Shown here one piece after another: positions 26,634 through 35,036 of a stretch of 64,000 bases of DNA. The DNA is taken from assembly GCA_945957365.1 (NCBI GenBank), contig CAMFKI010000006.1:91360-155359 (forward strand), in the 5' to 3' direction. The stretch comes from an uncultured Alphaproteobacteria bacterium. GTDB lineage: Bacteria; Pseudomonadota; Alphaproteobacteria; Rhizobiales; Aestuariivirgaceae. The position numbers and the translations under genes were made by a program. Within the stretch, counting starts at the first letter, position 1; each line of letters starts with the position of its first letter. Below the pieces are notes generated by a model. The model was not told the origin of the DNA, did no database searches, and worked only from the letters and a program-made list of their open reading frames with translations.

Positions 26634-28028
26634 ATGCTGAGCGACATTTCTGCGCTGGACCTGGCGCGGCTGCAGTTCGCGTTCACGGTCTCGGCCCATA
26701 TCATTTTCCCCGCCTTCACCATCGGGCTCGCGAGCTACCTCGCGGTGCTCAACGCCATGTGGCTGTGGACGCGCGACGGGGCCTATCTCGCCGTCTTCGA
26801 GCAGTGGAAGACGATCTTCGCCGTGGTCTTCGGCATGGGCGTCGTGTCGGGGGTCGTCATGTCCTACCAGTTCGGCACCAACTGGCCGGTCTTCGCCGAC
26901 AAGGTCGGACCGGTTCTCGGTCCGCTGATCGGCTATGAGGTGCTCACCGCCTTCTTCCTCGAGTCGGGCTTCCTCGGCATCATGCTGTTCGGACGGAAAC
27001 GCGTGGGCGAAGGGCTGCACATGGCGGCGACCGCCATCGTCGCCGGCGGCACGCTGTTCTCGGCCTTCTGGATCCTCAGCGTGAACAGCTGGATGCAGAC
27101 GCCGCAGGGCTATGCGGTGAATGCCCAGGGCCAATACGTGCCCAGCGACTGGCTGGCGATCATCTTCAACCCGTCCTTCCCCTATCGCTTCGTTCACATG
27201 GTGCTGGCGGCCTATCTCACCACGGCCTTCGTGGTGGGCGCCACGGGCGCCTGGCACCTGCTCAAGGACAACCGCAACCGCGGCGCCCGCATCATGTTCT
27301 CCATGGCCATGTGGATGGCGCTGATCGTGACGCCAATCCAGCTCCTCGCCGGCGACACCCAGGGCCTCAATACGCTGCAGTACCAGCCCGCCAAGATCGC
27401 CGCCATCGAGGGGCACTTCGAAACCTATCCGCATGGCCGCGCGCCCCTGATCCTGGTCGGCATGCCGGACGAGGCGACCAGCACCACGAATTATGCGCTC
27501 GAAATTCCGCTGCTCGGCTCGCTCATTCTCACCCACAGCTTCGACACGCCGCTGATCGGGCTCGACGCTTTCCCGAAGCAGGACAGGCCGCCCGCCGCCA
27601 TCATCTTCTGGAGTTTCCGCCTGATGGTTGGCGTGGGCGTGCTGATGCTCATCCTCGGCCTGTGGTCCGGGCTGGCGCGGCTCAAGGGCCGGCTCTATGA
27701 CTGGCCCTGGTTGCACCGGGCCGCCGTGGTGATGGGGCCAGCCGGCTTCCTCGCCGTTCTGTGCGGCTGGATCACCACGGAAGTGGGGCGCCAGCCCTTC
27801 ACGGTCTATGGCCTGCTGCGCACCGCCGACAGCGCGTCGGCGCTGCGCGCCGATGCCGTCGGTTCTTCCCTGATCGCCTTCGTGGTCATCTACTTCTTCG
27901 TCTTCGGCTCGGGCGCCTTCTATGCCCTGCGCCTGATGTCGCGCACGCCCGAAGACCGCATCACCATCGACGAGATCGGACCGACGCGCACCGCCGGCAT
28001 CACCCCCATCGCCCAGACGGGAGCATAG
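26634..28028 (+). CDS. cydA: Cytochrome bd-type quinol oxidase subunit I (cyanide-insensitive class)
   Basis: Haem-bearing subunit of a terminal oxidase reducing oxygen with quinol at high affinity. The haem-ligand region FTVSAHIIFPAFTIG (H22 from this start) is visible, with the second His in PYRFVHMVLAAY and the quinol-site GRQPFTVYGLLRT. At 464 aa the Q-loop is short, as in CioA rather than E. coli CydA. ATG 26634 has GGAGAG 12 bp upstream; ATG 26622 has it directly abutting, so 26634 is preferred. Operon with cydB (3-bp gap) and a small DUF2474 gene. Confidence 0.95.
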   Translation: MLSDISALDLARLQFAFTVSAHIIFPAFTIGLASYLAVLNAMWLWTRDGAYLAVFEQWKTIFAVVFGMGVVSGVVMSYQFGTNWPVFADKVGPVLGPLIGYEVLTAFFLESGFLGIMLFGRKRVGEGLHMAATAIVAGGTLFSAFWILSVNSWMQTPQGYAVNAQGQYVPSDWLAIIFNPSFPYRFVHMVLAAYLTTAFVVGATGAWHLLKDNRNRGARIMFSMAMWMALIVTPIQLLAGDTQGLNTLQYQPAKIAAIEGHFETYPHGRAPLILVGMPDEATSTTNYALEIPLLGSLILTHSFDTPLIGLDAFPKQDRPPAAIIFWSFRLMVGVGVLMLILGLWSGLARLKGRLYDWPWLHRAAVVMGPAGFLAVLCGWITTEVGRQPFTVYGLLRTADSASALRADAVGSSLIAFVVIYFFVFGSGAFYALRLMSRTPEDRITIDEIGPTRTAGITPIAQTGA

Positions 28029-28031
28029 GCC

Positions 28032-29036
28032 ATGGTCATCGATTATGCCTTCATCTGGGCCGGGCTCATCGCCGTCGCCGTGCTGCTCTATGTGCTGCTC
28101 GACGGTTTCGACCTCGGCATCGGCATCCTGTTCCCGTTCCTGCGCGACCGCGAGGAACGGATGCTGGCGATGAACACGGTGGCGCCGGTGTGGGACGGCA
28201 ACGAAACCTGGCTGGTGCTGGGGGGCGGCGGCCTCTTCGCGGTGTTCCCGCTGGGCTATGCGATCGTCATGCCGGCCCTCTATCCGCTCATCATCGCCAT
28301 GCTGCTGGGCCTCATCTTCCGCGGTGTCGCCTTCGAATTCGTGCACCGCACCGAGCGCATGAAGTTCTTCTGGGAGGTGGCCTTCTGGGGCGGCTCGCTG
28401 GTGGCGGCCATCGCCCAGGGCATGGCGCTCGGGACCCTTGTGCAGGGCGTCACGGTGGCGGGCCGGGCCTATGGCGGCGGCAACTACGACTGGGCGACGC
28501 CGTTCTCGCTCCTCACCGCACTGGCGCTGGTGGTGGGCTATGCCACGCTCGGCGCAACATGGCTGATCATGAAGACGGAAGGCGCCACGCTGGCGCGGGC
28601 CCGCCGCATGGCAAAGCCCCTGGGTTTTGCCCTCCTCGCGCTGATCGGCGCGGTGAGCCTCGCAACACCCCTGCTGCGGCCTGAATATCTCGCGCGCTGG
28701 TTCGGCTGGCCCTCGGGTATCTACAGCGCCGTCGTGCCGCTGCTGCTGGCGGGGGCTGCCTGGATGCTGTGGACGGGGCTGCGCGATGGCCTCACCTACC
28801 GGCCGTTTCTCGCCACCGTCGCCATCTTCATCCTCAGCTTCGTGGGGCTCGGCATCAGCTTTTATCCCCACCTCATCCCGCCGTCGGTGACGATCTGGGA
28901 GGCGGCCGCCCCCGATGCCTCGCTCGCCTTCCTGCTGGTCGGCGCCGTCGTCCTGGTGCCGATGATCCTGGCCTATACCGCCTATTCCTACTGGGTGTTC
29001 CGCGGCAAGGTCCAGCCGGGGGAAGGCTATCACTGA
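28032..29036 (+). CDS. cydB: Cytochrome bd-type quinol oxidase subunit II
   Basis: A 334-aa polytopic subunit with about eight TM helices. Family hallmarks are LLDGFDLGIGILFPF near the N terminus, APVWDGNETWLVLGGGGLFA and GVAFEFVHR. It pairs with CydA in the inner membrane. Three bases after cydA, and its TGA overlaps the ATG of the next small gene (TGATG), so all three subunits are probably translationally coupled. Confidence 0.96.
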   Translation: MVIDYAFIWAGLIAVAVLLYVLLDGFDLGIGILFPFLRDREERMLAMNTVAPVWDGNETWLVLGGGGLFAVFPLGYAIVMPALYPLIIAMLLGLIFRGVAFEFVHRTERMKFFWEVAFWGGSLVAAIAQGMALGTLVQGVTVAGRAYGGGNYDWATPFSLLTALALVVGYATLGATWLIMKTEGATLARARRMAKPLGFALLALIGAVSLATPLLRPEYLARWFGWPSGIYSAVVPLLLAGAAWMLWTGLRDGLTYRPFLATVAIFILSFVGLGISFYPHLIPPSVTIWEAAAPDASLAFLLVGAVVLVPMILAYTAYSYWVFRGKVQPGEGYH

Positions 29037-29128
29037 TGCGCCGCTGGCTGTGGTTCCTCGGCCTCTATCTGGCCGGGGTCGCCGCGGTGGGCGGCACGGC
29101 CTATCTCATCCGCCTCGTCCTGCTGTGA
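29036..29128 (+). CDS. DUF2474/CydX-like small subunit of the bd oxidase
   Basis: A 30-aa single-TM protein beginning MRRWLWFLGLYLAGVAA and ending in a hydrophobic RLVLL tail. Sequence and position immediately after cydB match the DUF2474 family, small proteins tied to cyanide-insensitive bd oxidases and analogous to CydX, which stabilises the haems. The start overlaps the cydB stop. Confidence 0.82.
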   Translation: MRRWLWFLGLYLAGVAAVGGTAYLIRLVLL

Positions 29129-29226
29129 AGCGGCGGCGTGACGCGCAGGGCATTCATGCGCCACCCGGCCTGCCCGCACCCCTGCTTCAGGGCTAAGAGC
29201 GGGCGCTAAGCTGCAGCCCGAGGCCG

Positions 29227-30117
29227 ATGCCCCGTTCCTCCACCCTCCTCCTGAGCCGCCCCGAACTCCGCCGGGGCTATGCCTTCGCGCTGTCGGCAAT
29301 TACCATCTTCGCGCTCCAGGACGGCATCTCGAAGCACCTGGGCCAGACCTATTCGCCGGTCTTCGTCACGATGATCCGCTACTGGGCCTTCGCGGCATTT
29401 GCGCTGGTCCTCGCCGGGCGGGCGCGCGGCGGCATCGCCGCCACGGCTCGGAGCAAGTCACGGCCGCTGCAGGTCGCCCGCGGCGTGCTCCTTGCGCTGC
29501 AGATCGTGCTCGCCATCACCTGTTTCGCGGTCATCGGGCTTGCCCGCACCCAGGCCATCTTCGCGGCGACCCCGCTGATCGCCACGGTGATGTCGGTCGT
29601 CCTGCTCGGCGAGACGGCGCGGCCCCTGCGCTGGGCCGGCGTGGTTCTGGGGCTTGGCGGCGTGCTGCTGATCCTCAAGCCGCATGGCGATTTCTTCGAC
29701 GCCACCGTGCTGCTCGCGGTGCTGTGCTCGGTGATGTTCGCCAGCTATTCGGTGATGACGCGCCTGGCGGGCCGGCTGGATCCGCCGATGACCAGCTTCT
29801 TCTACACCGGGGTCGTCGGCTGCGCCGTGGTATCGGCGGTGGGTCCCTTCTACTGGACCAACATGAGCCCGGGCGACTGGGCGTGGATGGCGACCCTCTG
29901 CCTCACCAGCGTGACCAGCCACTACCTGCTCATCAAGGCCTACAACATCCTCGACGCCAGCGCGGTGCAGCCCCTCGCTTACCTGAGCGTGGTCTATGCC
30001 TCGGTGATGGGGCCGGTCATCTTTCACGAAACGGTATCGCTGACGACCTACGCGGGTGCGGCGATCGTGGTGGGCGGCGGGCTGTTGTCGATCTGGTCGG
30101 AACGGCGTGGCCGCTGA
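29227..30117 (+). CDS. EamA/RhaT-family drug/metabolite transporter
   Basis: A 296-aa DMT-superfamily permease with two EamA repeats and about ten TM helices. Recognisable elements are FALQDGISKHLGQ in the first repeat, LARTQAIFAATPLI and LLGETARPLRWAGVVLGLGGV at the end of the first repeat, and a C-terminal ASVMGPVIFHETVSLTTYAGAAI. Probably an inner-membrane metabolite exporter of unknown substrate. Stand-alone gene, 98 bp after the cyd operon. Confidence 0.88.
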   Translation: MPRSSTLLLSRPELRRGYAFALSAITIFALQDGISKHLGQTYSPVFVTMIRYWAFAAFALVLAGRARGGIAATARSKSRPLQVARGVLLALQIVLAITCFAVIGLARTQAIFAATPLIATVMSVVLLGETARPLRWAGVVLGLGGVLLILKPHGDFFDATVLLAVLCSVMFASYSVMTRLAGRLDPPMTSFFYTGVVGCAVVSAVGPFYWTNMSPGDWAWMATLCLTSVTSHYLLIKAYNILDASAVQPLAYLSVVYASVMGPVIFHETVSLTTYAGAAIVVGGGLLSIWSERRGR

Positions 30118-30566
30118 GCGGCAGATGTCGCGGGGATTCCTGCCTTCGAGTTGCGTGACGGCCGGCCCTGCACTTACCACGAGTGGCGTTGCCCGCAGAT
30201 CATGAACCGCGAAGGATCTCTCTTGCTTCATGGCCTGAAGTTCGGCGAGCAGGCGGACATGCGGCTTGCATTCGGCACACTGCGGCAAGCTTGCCACATT
30301 GCTCGCCAAATCCACGCGCGTGCCGCTGCAAGCCTCCACGCCGGGCACGGGAAGTGATATCGACGTAATCGTCACGTGATCATCCGAAGCACTCACGGCT
30401 GTGGATGGCGCGCCTCCTGTTGCAATCTGCAATTGGAAGCCGCTGTCAAAGCCATTGCCCGGAGCATACTTATCCACAGTCTGCCTGATTTCGGTTTGTT
30501 TGCCGGATTGAATGGTTACAATCGTTTGCATGTACTGCGGCTCCCCAGGAGCCAGGGGATTTATCG
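30118..30566. other. 449-bp gene-poor segment of atypical composition
   Basis: This stretch has visibly lower GC than the flanks and no confident gene. On the minus strand a frame beginning at ATG 30531 stays open across the whole segment and on into antisense of the transporter. Its first ~130 codons read like protein (MQTIVTIQSGKQTEIRQ, a CAEC motif) but without the GC3 bias of every other gene here. It may be the remnant of an acquired gene that lost its 3' end, or simply noncoding. The promoter for the plus-strand gene at 30567 should also lie here. Confidence 0.3.
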
Positions 30567-32612
30567 ATGACGGCGTCCAGGAAGAGAAGCTCGCAGGGCT
30601 CGGGTTATGACGAGCGTTTCCTCGACGGAGACCAGGAGCGTCCGGTCCGGCGCAGCGAGCGCGGCGCGAAGCCGCTGGCAGCGCGCAAGACGCTCGATGA
30701 CTTCGCCGGCGTGAGCGCACGTCCCGCCAATGACGATGGCCGGCAGCTGCGCCAGCCGCCGGAATTCGTGGGCTCGCGCTATTTCTGGTCGGCGCTGATC
30801 GCCTCGCTGGTGTTCTGCGTGCTGTTCGCGGTGCTGATGGGCTATGCCAGCGCCCCGGCCCTTGCCGCCCTGCTGCGGAACCCCGCGCAATACGGGCCCT
30901 TCCTCGCCTCCATCGTGGTGATCGCCGGCCTGCAATGGCTGTTCGCGCTGTCGGCCTACCGGCAGGCCGTGAACAGCGACATCTGGCGCCGCGTCATGCT
31001 GGTGACGCAGCGTCTGCAGGAGCCGAGCCCGCTCGCCGAAGATGCAAACCGCAAGATCAACGCGTCCTTCGACCGGCTGTTTGCCGACATCGATGCCCGC
31101 ATGCTGGTGCTGGATGAGAAGACCGCCCAGCTGGCGAACCAGATCGCCGCCGCCACGCAGCAGTCGACGCAGTCGGCCGACGCCAACATCACCAGCATGC
31201 GCAGCATCGTCGATGCCAGCGAAGTCCAGCGCGACGCGCTGCAGCAGACCGGCATGATGATCTCGACCGAGATCCTGCCGGTGATCGCCAAGCTCGAGTC
31301 CACGATCAATTCGCTCGACACGATCTCCCAGCATGCGCATGGCATGCTGCAGAACGTCGGCGACCGTCTGCAGCAGAGCACGCGCGAAATGAAGTCCTGT
31401 CTCGACGACTTCAACCGCGCCAACCACACCGTGGCGCCCGAGATCGAAAAGCGCATGCTGAAGTTCGAGGCCTCGATCGCACGCCTGCCGGAGCAGCTCG
31501 ACGCGACGATCGGCCGGCTCAGCCCGATGTCCGAGACCATCGCGGACGCCGCCATGCTGTCGACCGCCAACATCGACGTGATCGATCAGCTGGCGAAGGA
31601 CATCACCGCGACGCTCGACCGCAGCCGCAAGACCTTCGCGGACATCTCCGCCGCCAGCGTCGACCTGTTCCGCGACGCCGTGGATTCGCACGCCGGCCGC
31701 TTCCGCGACATGCTGCAAACCGTGGTCGAGGACGAGGCGGGCCGGGTGTCCGGACTGTCGCGCGAAATCGGCCAGCTCGCGGATACCGCGACGGCGGCGG
31801 TGGACAAGCTGCAGCAGCCGGTGAGCCTGTTCACCTCGGCCGCCGATCACGCGCTCGACAACATGAGCCAGTCGGTCAATCTGCTCGACGAACGCATCCA
31901 GGCCAATCTCGGCAGGTGCGTTGCCGAACTGAACGACGCCGCCTCGCGGCTCGTCAGTTCCGTCAACCGCGAGATCGAGGCCTCCACCCTGGCGCTGCAG
32001 ACGCGCATTGCCGCGTCTTCCTCCGATCTCGTGCAGCGCGTGGGTGCCGATACGGCACGCTTCGAGGCGCTGATCGGCGAAACCGCCGATCGCAGCTCGG
32101 TGCGCATCTCGTCGGTGATCAAGGACCTGCCTGCCGCAGTGGCGCAGCGCATGGAAACCGAGATTGCCAAGATCGACGGATCGCTGAAGAGCTCCGTCGT
32201 CGGCCTGTCCGATCAGATGCGGGTGATCATCGACACCATTCCCGGCCGCCTGTCGGCGATGACGCGCGAGACACTGCGCGCGCTCGAGGCCAATCTCGAA
32301 CAGTCCTTCGAAGGCGTGGCCCAGCGCTCGGAAAGGCTCAACGAGCAGTTCCGCAAGAACGCCACCGAGACCACCGAAGGCGTGCTGGCGGGTTATGTCG
32401 ACTTCATCTTCCTGGCGCTCGACCGCTTCCGCAAAGAGCTCGAGGACGTCAACCACAGCTTCGCAAAGGAACTGGAAGGGACGCTTGGCCCGGTGCCGCG
32501 CGGCGGCATGACCATCGCGGTGACCGAGGGTCAGGGTGCGGGACACAAGCCGTCGCCGGCGCTCCACGGCGGCCTTGGCGCGCGCAGGCCCGATCTTCCG
32601 CCGGGCAACTAG
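30567..32612 (+). CDS. Large membrane-anchored coiled-coil protein, unknown function
   Basis: A 681-aa protein. A basic, low-complexity cytoplasmic N terminus (1-70) is followed by two TM helices (about 73-97 and 112-131) and then about 500 residues of almost uninterrupted amphipathic helix with heptad-like repeats (ITSMRSIVDASEVQRDAL, AKLESTINSLDTISQ and others). The helical region resembles apolipoprotein-like or chemoreceptor-type coils, but there is no HAMP or conserved MCP hairpin tip, so I do not call it a receptor. It ends in a Gly/Pro-rich tail. Two small unknown genes follow on the same strand. Confidence 0.7.
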   Translation: MTASRKRSSQGSGYDERFLDGDQERPVRRSERGAKPLAARKTLDDFAGVSARPANDDGRQLRQPPEFVGSRYFWSALIASLVFCVLFAVLMGYASAPALAALLRNPAQYGPFLASIVVIAGLQWLFALSAYRQAVNSDIWRRVMLVTQRLQEPSPLAEDANRKINASFDRLFADIDARMLVLDEKTAQLANQIAAATQQSTQSADANITSMRSIVDASEVQRDALQQTGMMISTEILPVIAKLESTINSLDTISQHAHGMLQNVGDRLQQSTREMKSCLDDFNRANHTVAPEIEKRMLKFEASIARLPEQLDATIGRLSPMSETIADAAMLSTANIDVIDQLAKDITATLDRSRKTFADISAASVDLFRDAVDSHAGRFRDMLQTVVEDEAGRVSGLSREIGQLADTATAAVDKLQQPVSLFTSAADHALDNMSQSVNLLDERIQANLGRCVAELNDAASRLVSSVNREIEASTLALQTRIAASSSDLVQRVGADTARFEALIGETADRSSVRISSVIKDLPAAVAQRMETEIAKIDGSLKSSVVGLSDQMRVIIDTIPGRLSAMTRETLRALEANLEQSFEGVAQRSERLNEQFRKNATETTEGVLAGYVDFIFLALDRFRKELEDVNHSFAKELEGTLGPVPRGGMTIAVTEGQGAGHKPSPALHGGLGARRPDLPPGN

Positions 32613-32715
32613 AGGCCGGAGGCCGGATGCTTCGCAGGGGCGTCAGACAGGCAATCGTGGCGCGCCGCACGCGTGGTGACAACCCCGCGGCCGCGGCTTT
32701 CCCCAGGGTCGTCGC

Positions 32716-33258
32716 ATGCTGAAGTGGTTTCGACTGCGCAAACCGGTGGACACGATCGAACGCGTGGCGGCGCGCCCGCTGCAGATCCTCGCGTCACGCC
32801 AACCGGCACTTCTGGGGCCGGTGTGGCGCTCGCCCTATTGCTGCACGCTCGTCTATTTCTGGACGGCGGTGATCACCGAGGATGTCTGCCGCAAGTCGCG
32901 TTCCGACGCCGACAAGCGCGAGGCGCTGCGCGATGCCTTCGGCCGCGTGACGGCCGCGATGCGCGGCAATCCGGCCACCGCGCTGAACCGCGTGCTTCCC
33001 GACGGATACCAGGTCCGGCGCCGCGCCCTCTCCGACCTCAAGAGAGTTGTGGATCTCTATCGCGGAAGTGTGGATGACCGCTACATGATCTATTCGGATT
33101 ATCGCGAAGCAGTTTATGGTGATGGTCGTTCCGCCGTGCCCGGCAACCGCTGGGGTCTCCGCAAGGAGGCTGCGCACGACATCCTGCTGGCGAGCTATCT
33201 CGCGGCGAGCGTGCAGTCGGAGGAAGAGCGGGCCCTGCGGCCTGCGGCGTCCTGGTAG
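32716..33258 (+). CDS. Conserved-looking hypothetical protein
   Basis: A 180-aa soluble protein without a signal peptide; no family recognised. The region SPYCCTLVYFWTAVITEDVCRK has three cysteines and some hydrophobic character. The C-terminal half is rich in Arg, Tyr and Asp (YMIYSDYREAVYGDG). GC3 use fits coding DNA. It is 103 bp after the coiled-coil gene and may be co-transcribed. Confidence 0.6.
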   Translation: MLKWFRLRKPVDTIERVAARPLQILASRQPALLGPVWRSPYCCTLVYFWTAVITEDVCRKSRSDADKREALRDAFGRVTAAMRGNPATALNRVLPDGYQVRRRALSDLKRVVDLYRGSVDDRYMIYSDYREAVYGDGRSAVPGNRWGLRKEAAHDILLASYLAASVQSEEERALRPAASW

Positions 33259-33328
33259 GGACTGTTTGTCTGTAGCCTCGTCCAGTCCCTTCGCAACACC
33301 TCTCGCAAGAAGCCGAACAGACATTTCC

Positions 33329-33613
33329 ATGATCAATGACGACCTTGAAATCGCCCGCAGGTTGCTGCAGGGCGCGTGGACGCCGGGGCGCCGGAGGCGC
33401 GCCGCGAAGGATGCCCTGGCGCCGGCGGCCTTCCGCGAAATCGACGGCGGCGAACTGGCGCGCCAATACGCGACGCACCGCACCATCGCAGCCAATTCCA
33501 GCCTCGCCGTGACGTCCGGCGAAGGACGCGAGGGGGCGAGGTCGGAAGGGCGCGGCCGCGGCGGACTGATCGACTGGGCGTTGAGCCTGCGCTCGCGCCT
33601 CGCGGCGGAGTAA
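33329..33613 (+). CDS. Small hypothetical protein
   Basis: A 94-aa basic protein starting MINDDLEIARRLLQGAW at ATG 33329, rich in Arg and Ala, with an RGRGG stretch before a helical C terminus. No family recognised. Same direction as the two preceding unknown genes, 70 bp downstream, and convergent (2 bp apart) with the next minus-strand gene. Confidence 0.45.
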   Translation: MINDDLEIARRLLQGAWTPGRRRRAAKDALAPAAFREIDGGELARQYATHRTIAANSSLAVTSGEGREGARSEGRGRGGLIDWALSLRSRLAAE

Positions 33614-33615
33614 GG

Positions 33616-33885
33616 CTACTTCTGCCACCACTTCCTGAGATCGGCGGCCGATCGCGGCGCCGCCGTGGAAGCCGGCAGGAAGCGGCGGGAGCGTTCCTCG
33701 ATCTGGGCCATCGAATGATCGACGGAATCGGCCCATTCATCCATGTGCGCGATGCTTCGGGCGTGCCGGTCGACCCGCTTCACGACAATCCGCAACCACC
33801 ACGCAAGCCCGGCGCAGGCGCCCAGGGTGCAGAGGCTCAGCCAGACCGGAGTGGCTGCCGACAGCCACGAAACGACATTCAACAC
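33616..33885 (-). CDS. Small membrane protein, unknown
   Basis: An 89-aa protein with one TM helix near the N terminus (LSAATPVWLSLCTLGACAGL) and a charged helical tail containing HMDEWADSVDHSMAQIEER. The GTG at 33885 has GGAG 8 bp upstream, a better start than the ATG at 33972, which would add a charged N-terminal extension. No homologue recognised. Confidence 0.5.
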   Translation of the reverse strand: MLNVVSWLSAATPVWLSLCTLGACAGLAWWLRIVVKRVDRHARSIAHMDEWADSVDHSMAQIEERSRRFLPASTAAPRSAADLRKWWQK

Positions 33886-34166
33886 GCGACCAACTCCATC
33901 GAACCCGTGCCTGTCCTGGCGCCGCCAGGGACGGCGGAATGGCTTAGACTCTTCCTCACCGCCCGTTGTCAACGATCGTGGCGCCGGGCGCCCGATTTCT
34001 TCTCAAGATTGCATTCAAATCATGGCATGGTTGGAACATGTGGAAAGGCACGACGGAACGCGACAACCCGTTGCGCATCTGTTAGAAATCCCGGAAATAT
34101 ATGCGCAGGGATTGGCCGCGCGCGCATGGCGGAGTTGTCCGCACGCACCTCGGCACGACGGGAAAG

Positions 34167-34550
34167 ATGATGCAGGGAACGCGTTACTGGGGATTGTTCT
34201 GGGTCGCCGCTGGCCTGTCGGTGCATGCCTTCGTCGTGGGCCGCCATCTCGAGAGCAACTATTTCATGCTGCTGTTCTTCTGGGGGTTTGTGGCGATTTC
34301 CGCGCTGCGCGGTTCGCTGGAGATAGCGCAATCGATGACAGTGGTCATGATCGTGTTCTTCATCGGCGTTGCTGCGGCGCAATTGATGGGCCACAGCGCG
34401 CCGCCCAGCCTCGCCTATCTGACTTTCGCGCTCTATCCCGCCCTCGTCAGCTGGATCAGCGTGTTCTTCTACATCCGCTACCTGCGAAAGCGCGACAGCG
34501 GCGAGTTGGGCCAGCGTTCGCCGCTGTGGCGCCAGCACCGCCACGGCTGA
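34167..34550 (+). CDS. Four-helix inner-membrane protein, unknown
   Basis: A 127-aa protein with four predicted TM helices (YWGLFWVAAGLSVHAF, FMLLFFWGFVAIS, MTVVMIVFFIGVAAA, LVSWISVFFYIRYL) and a short basic C-terminal tail. The start at ATG 34167, with ATG 34170 adjacent, is preceded by a GGAAAG purine stretch. Upstream (33886-34166) there is no gene; it contains an AT-rich part around 34000-34110 suited to a promoter. Confidence 0.6.
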   Translation: MMQGTRYWGLFWVAAGLSVHAFVVGRHLESNYFMLLFFWGFVAISALRGSLEIAQSMTVVMIVFFIGVAAAQLMGHSAPPSLAYLTFALYPALVSWISVFFYIRYLRKRDSGELGQRSPLWRQHRHG

Positions 34551-34557
34551 ACGCCGG

Positions 34558-34974
34558 CTACTGCTTGACGACGTCCTTGGCGCCGTCCGCTCCCATGTAG
34601 ACAGCGAGGATCTTCACCGGCACCGTTCCCGTGTTCATGCCGGCATGGGCCACGTCCATCGCTTCGAGGAACGACTCGCCCTGGTGATAGGTGCGCTTGC
34701 CGTGGTCCTGATAGTCGACCGTCACCTCGCCTTCGAGAATGTAGATGAAGGTCGGAACGCCATGCTTGTGCACGACGGTCTTCTCCCCCGGAGCGAGGGT
34801 AACGATCATCGCGTTGACATGCGCCTTGCCGGTGACGGGATAGGAGATCTCCTCGTCCATCACCGTCGTGCTGCCCGAGAACAGGGAGAGGGCCGGATAG
34901 CCGTCGGCCAACACCGGTGCTGCCGCGAGGCCCAGCAGCAGCAGTCCACCGATCGCAAGCGGGCGAAGTTTCAT
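34558..34974 (-). CDS. Exported cupin-domain protein
   Basis: A 138-aa periplasmic small cupin: signal peptide LAIGGLLLLGLAAAPVLA, then a single cupin barrel with metal-site histidines in VVHKHGVPTFIYILEGEV and a third in DVAHAGMN. Such proteins bind a divalent metal and act as isomerases, dioxygenases or sensors; the substrate is unknown. A perfect 11-bp inverted repeat lies 8 bp upstream of its start. Confidence 0.75.
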   Translation of the reverse strand: MKLRPLAIGGLLLLGLAAAPVLADGYPALSLFSGSTTVMDEEISYPVTGKAHVNAMIVTLAPGEKTVVHKHGVPTFIYILEGEVTVDYQDHGKRTYHQGESFLEAMDVAHAGMNTGTVPVKILAVYMGADGAKDVVKQ

Positions 34975-34981
34975 GTCAGGT

Positions 34982-35009
34982 CATCCCATTCAGTGATTTG
35001 AATGGGATG
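34982..35009. promoter_or_regulatory. Inverted repeat in the 5' region of the cupin gene
   Basis: Perfect 11-bp arms CATCCCATTCA and TGAATGGGATG separated by 6 bases. It lies directly between the cupin start (34974) and the AI-2E-type permease stop (35037). No T run follows on either strand, so an operator or a leader hairpin near the ribosome site is likelier than a terminator. Confidence 0.55.
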
Positions 35010-35036
35010 GAATTCAGCATGGAAAGGCCACGGAGG

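Noticed and set aside
26289..29033. Very long open frame antisense to cydAB
   Set aside because: Arises from GC3 bias on the coding strand; its translation is Gly/His/Arg-rich low complexity and the plus strand encodes clear cydA/cydB.
34035..34075. GGAAC before the four-TM membrane protein gene as another EcfG promoter
   Set aside because: No CGTT at 16-17 bp spacing; the nearest CGTT gives an impossible 9-bp spacer or lies too far away.
33973..34166. Short plus-strand frame starting at ATG 34022
   Set aside because: No ribosome site, poor codon bias, and it runs out of frame into the membrane protein gene.
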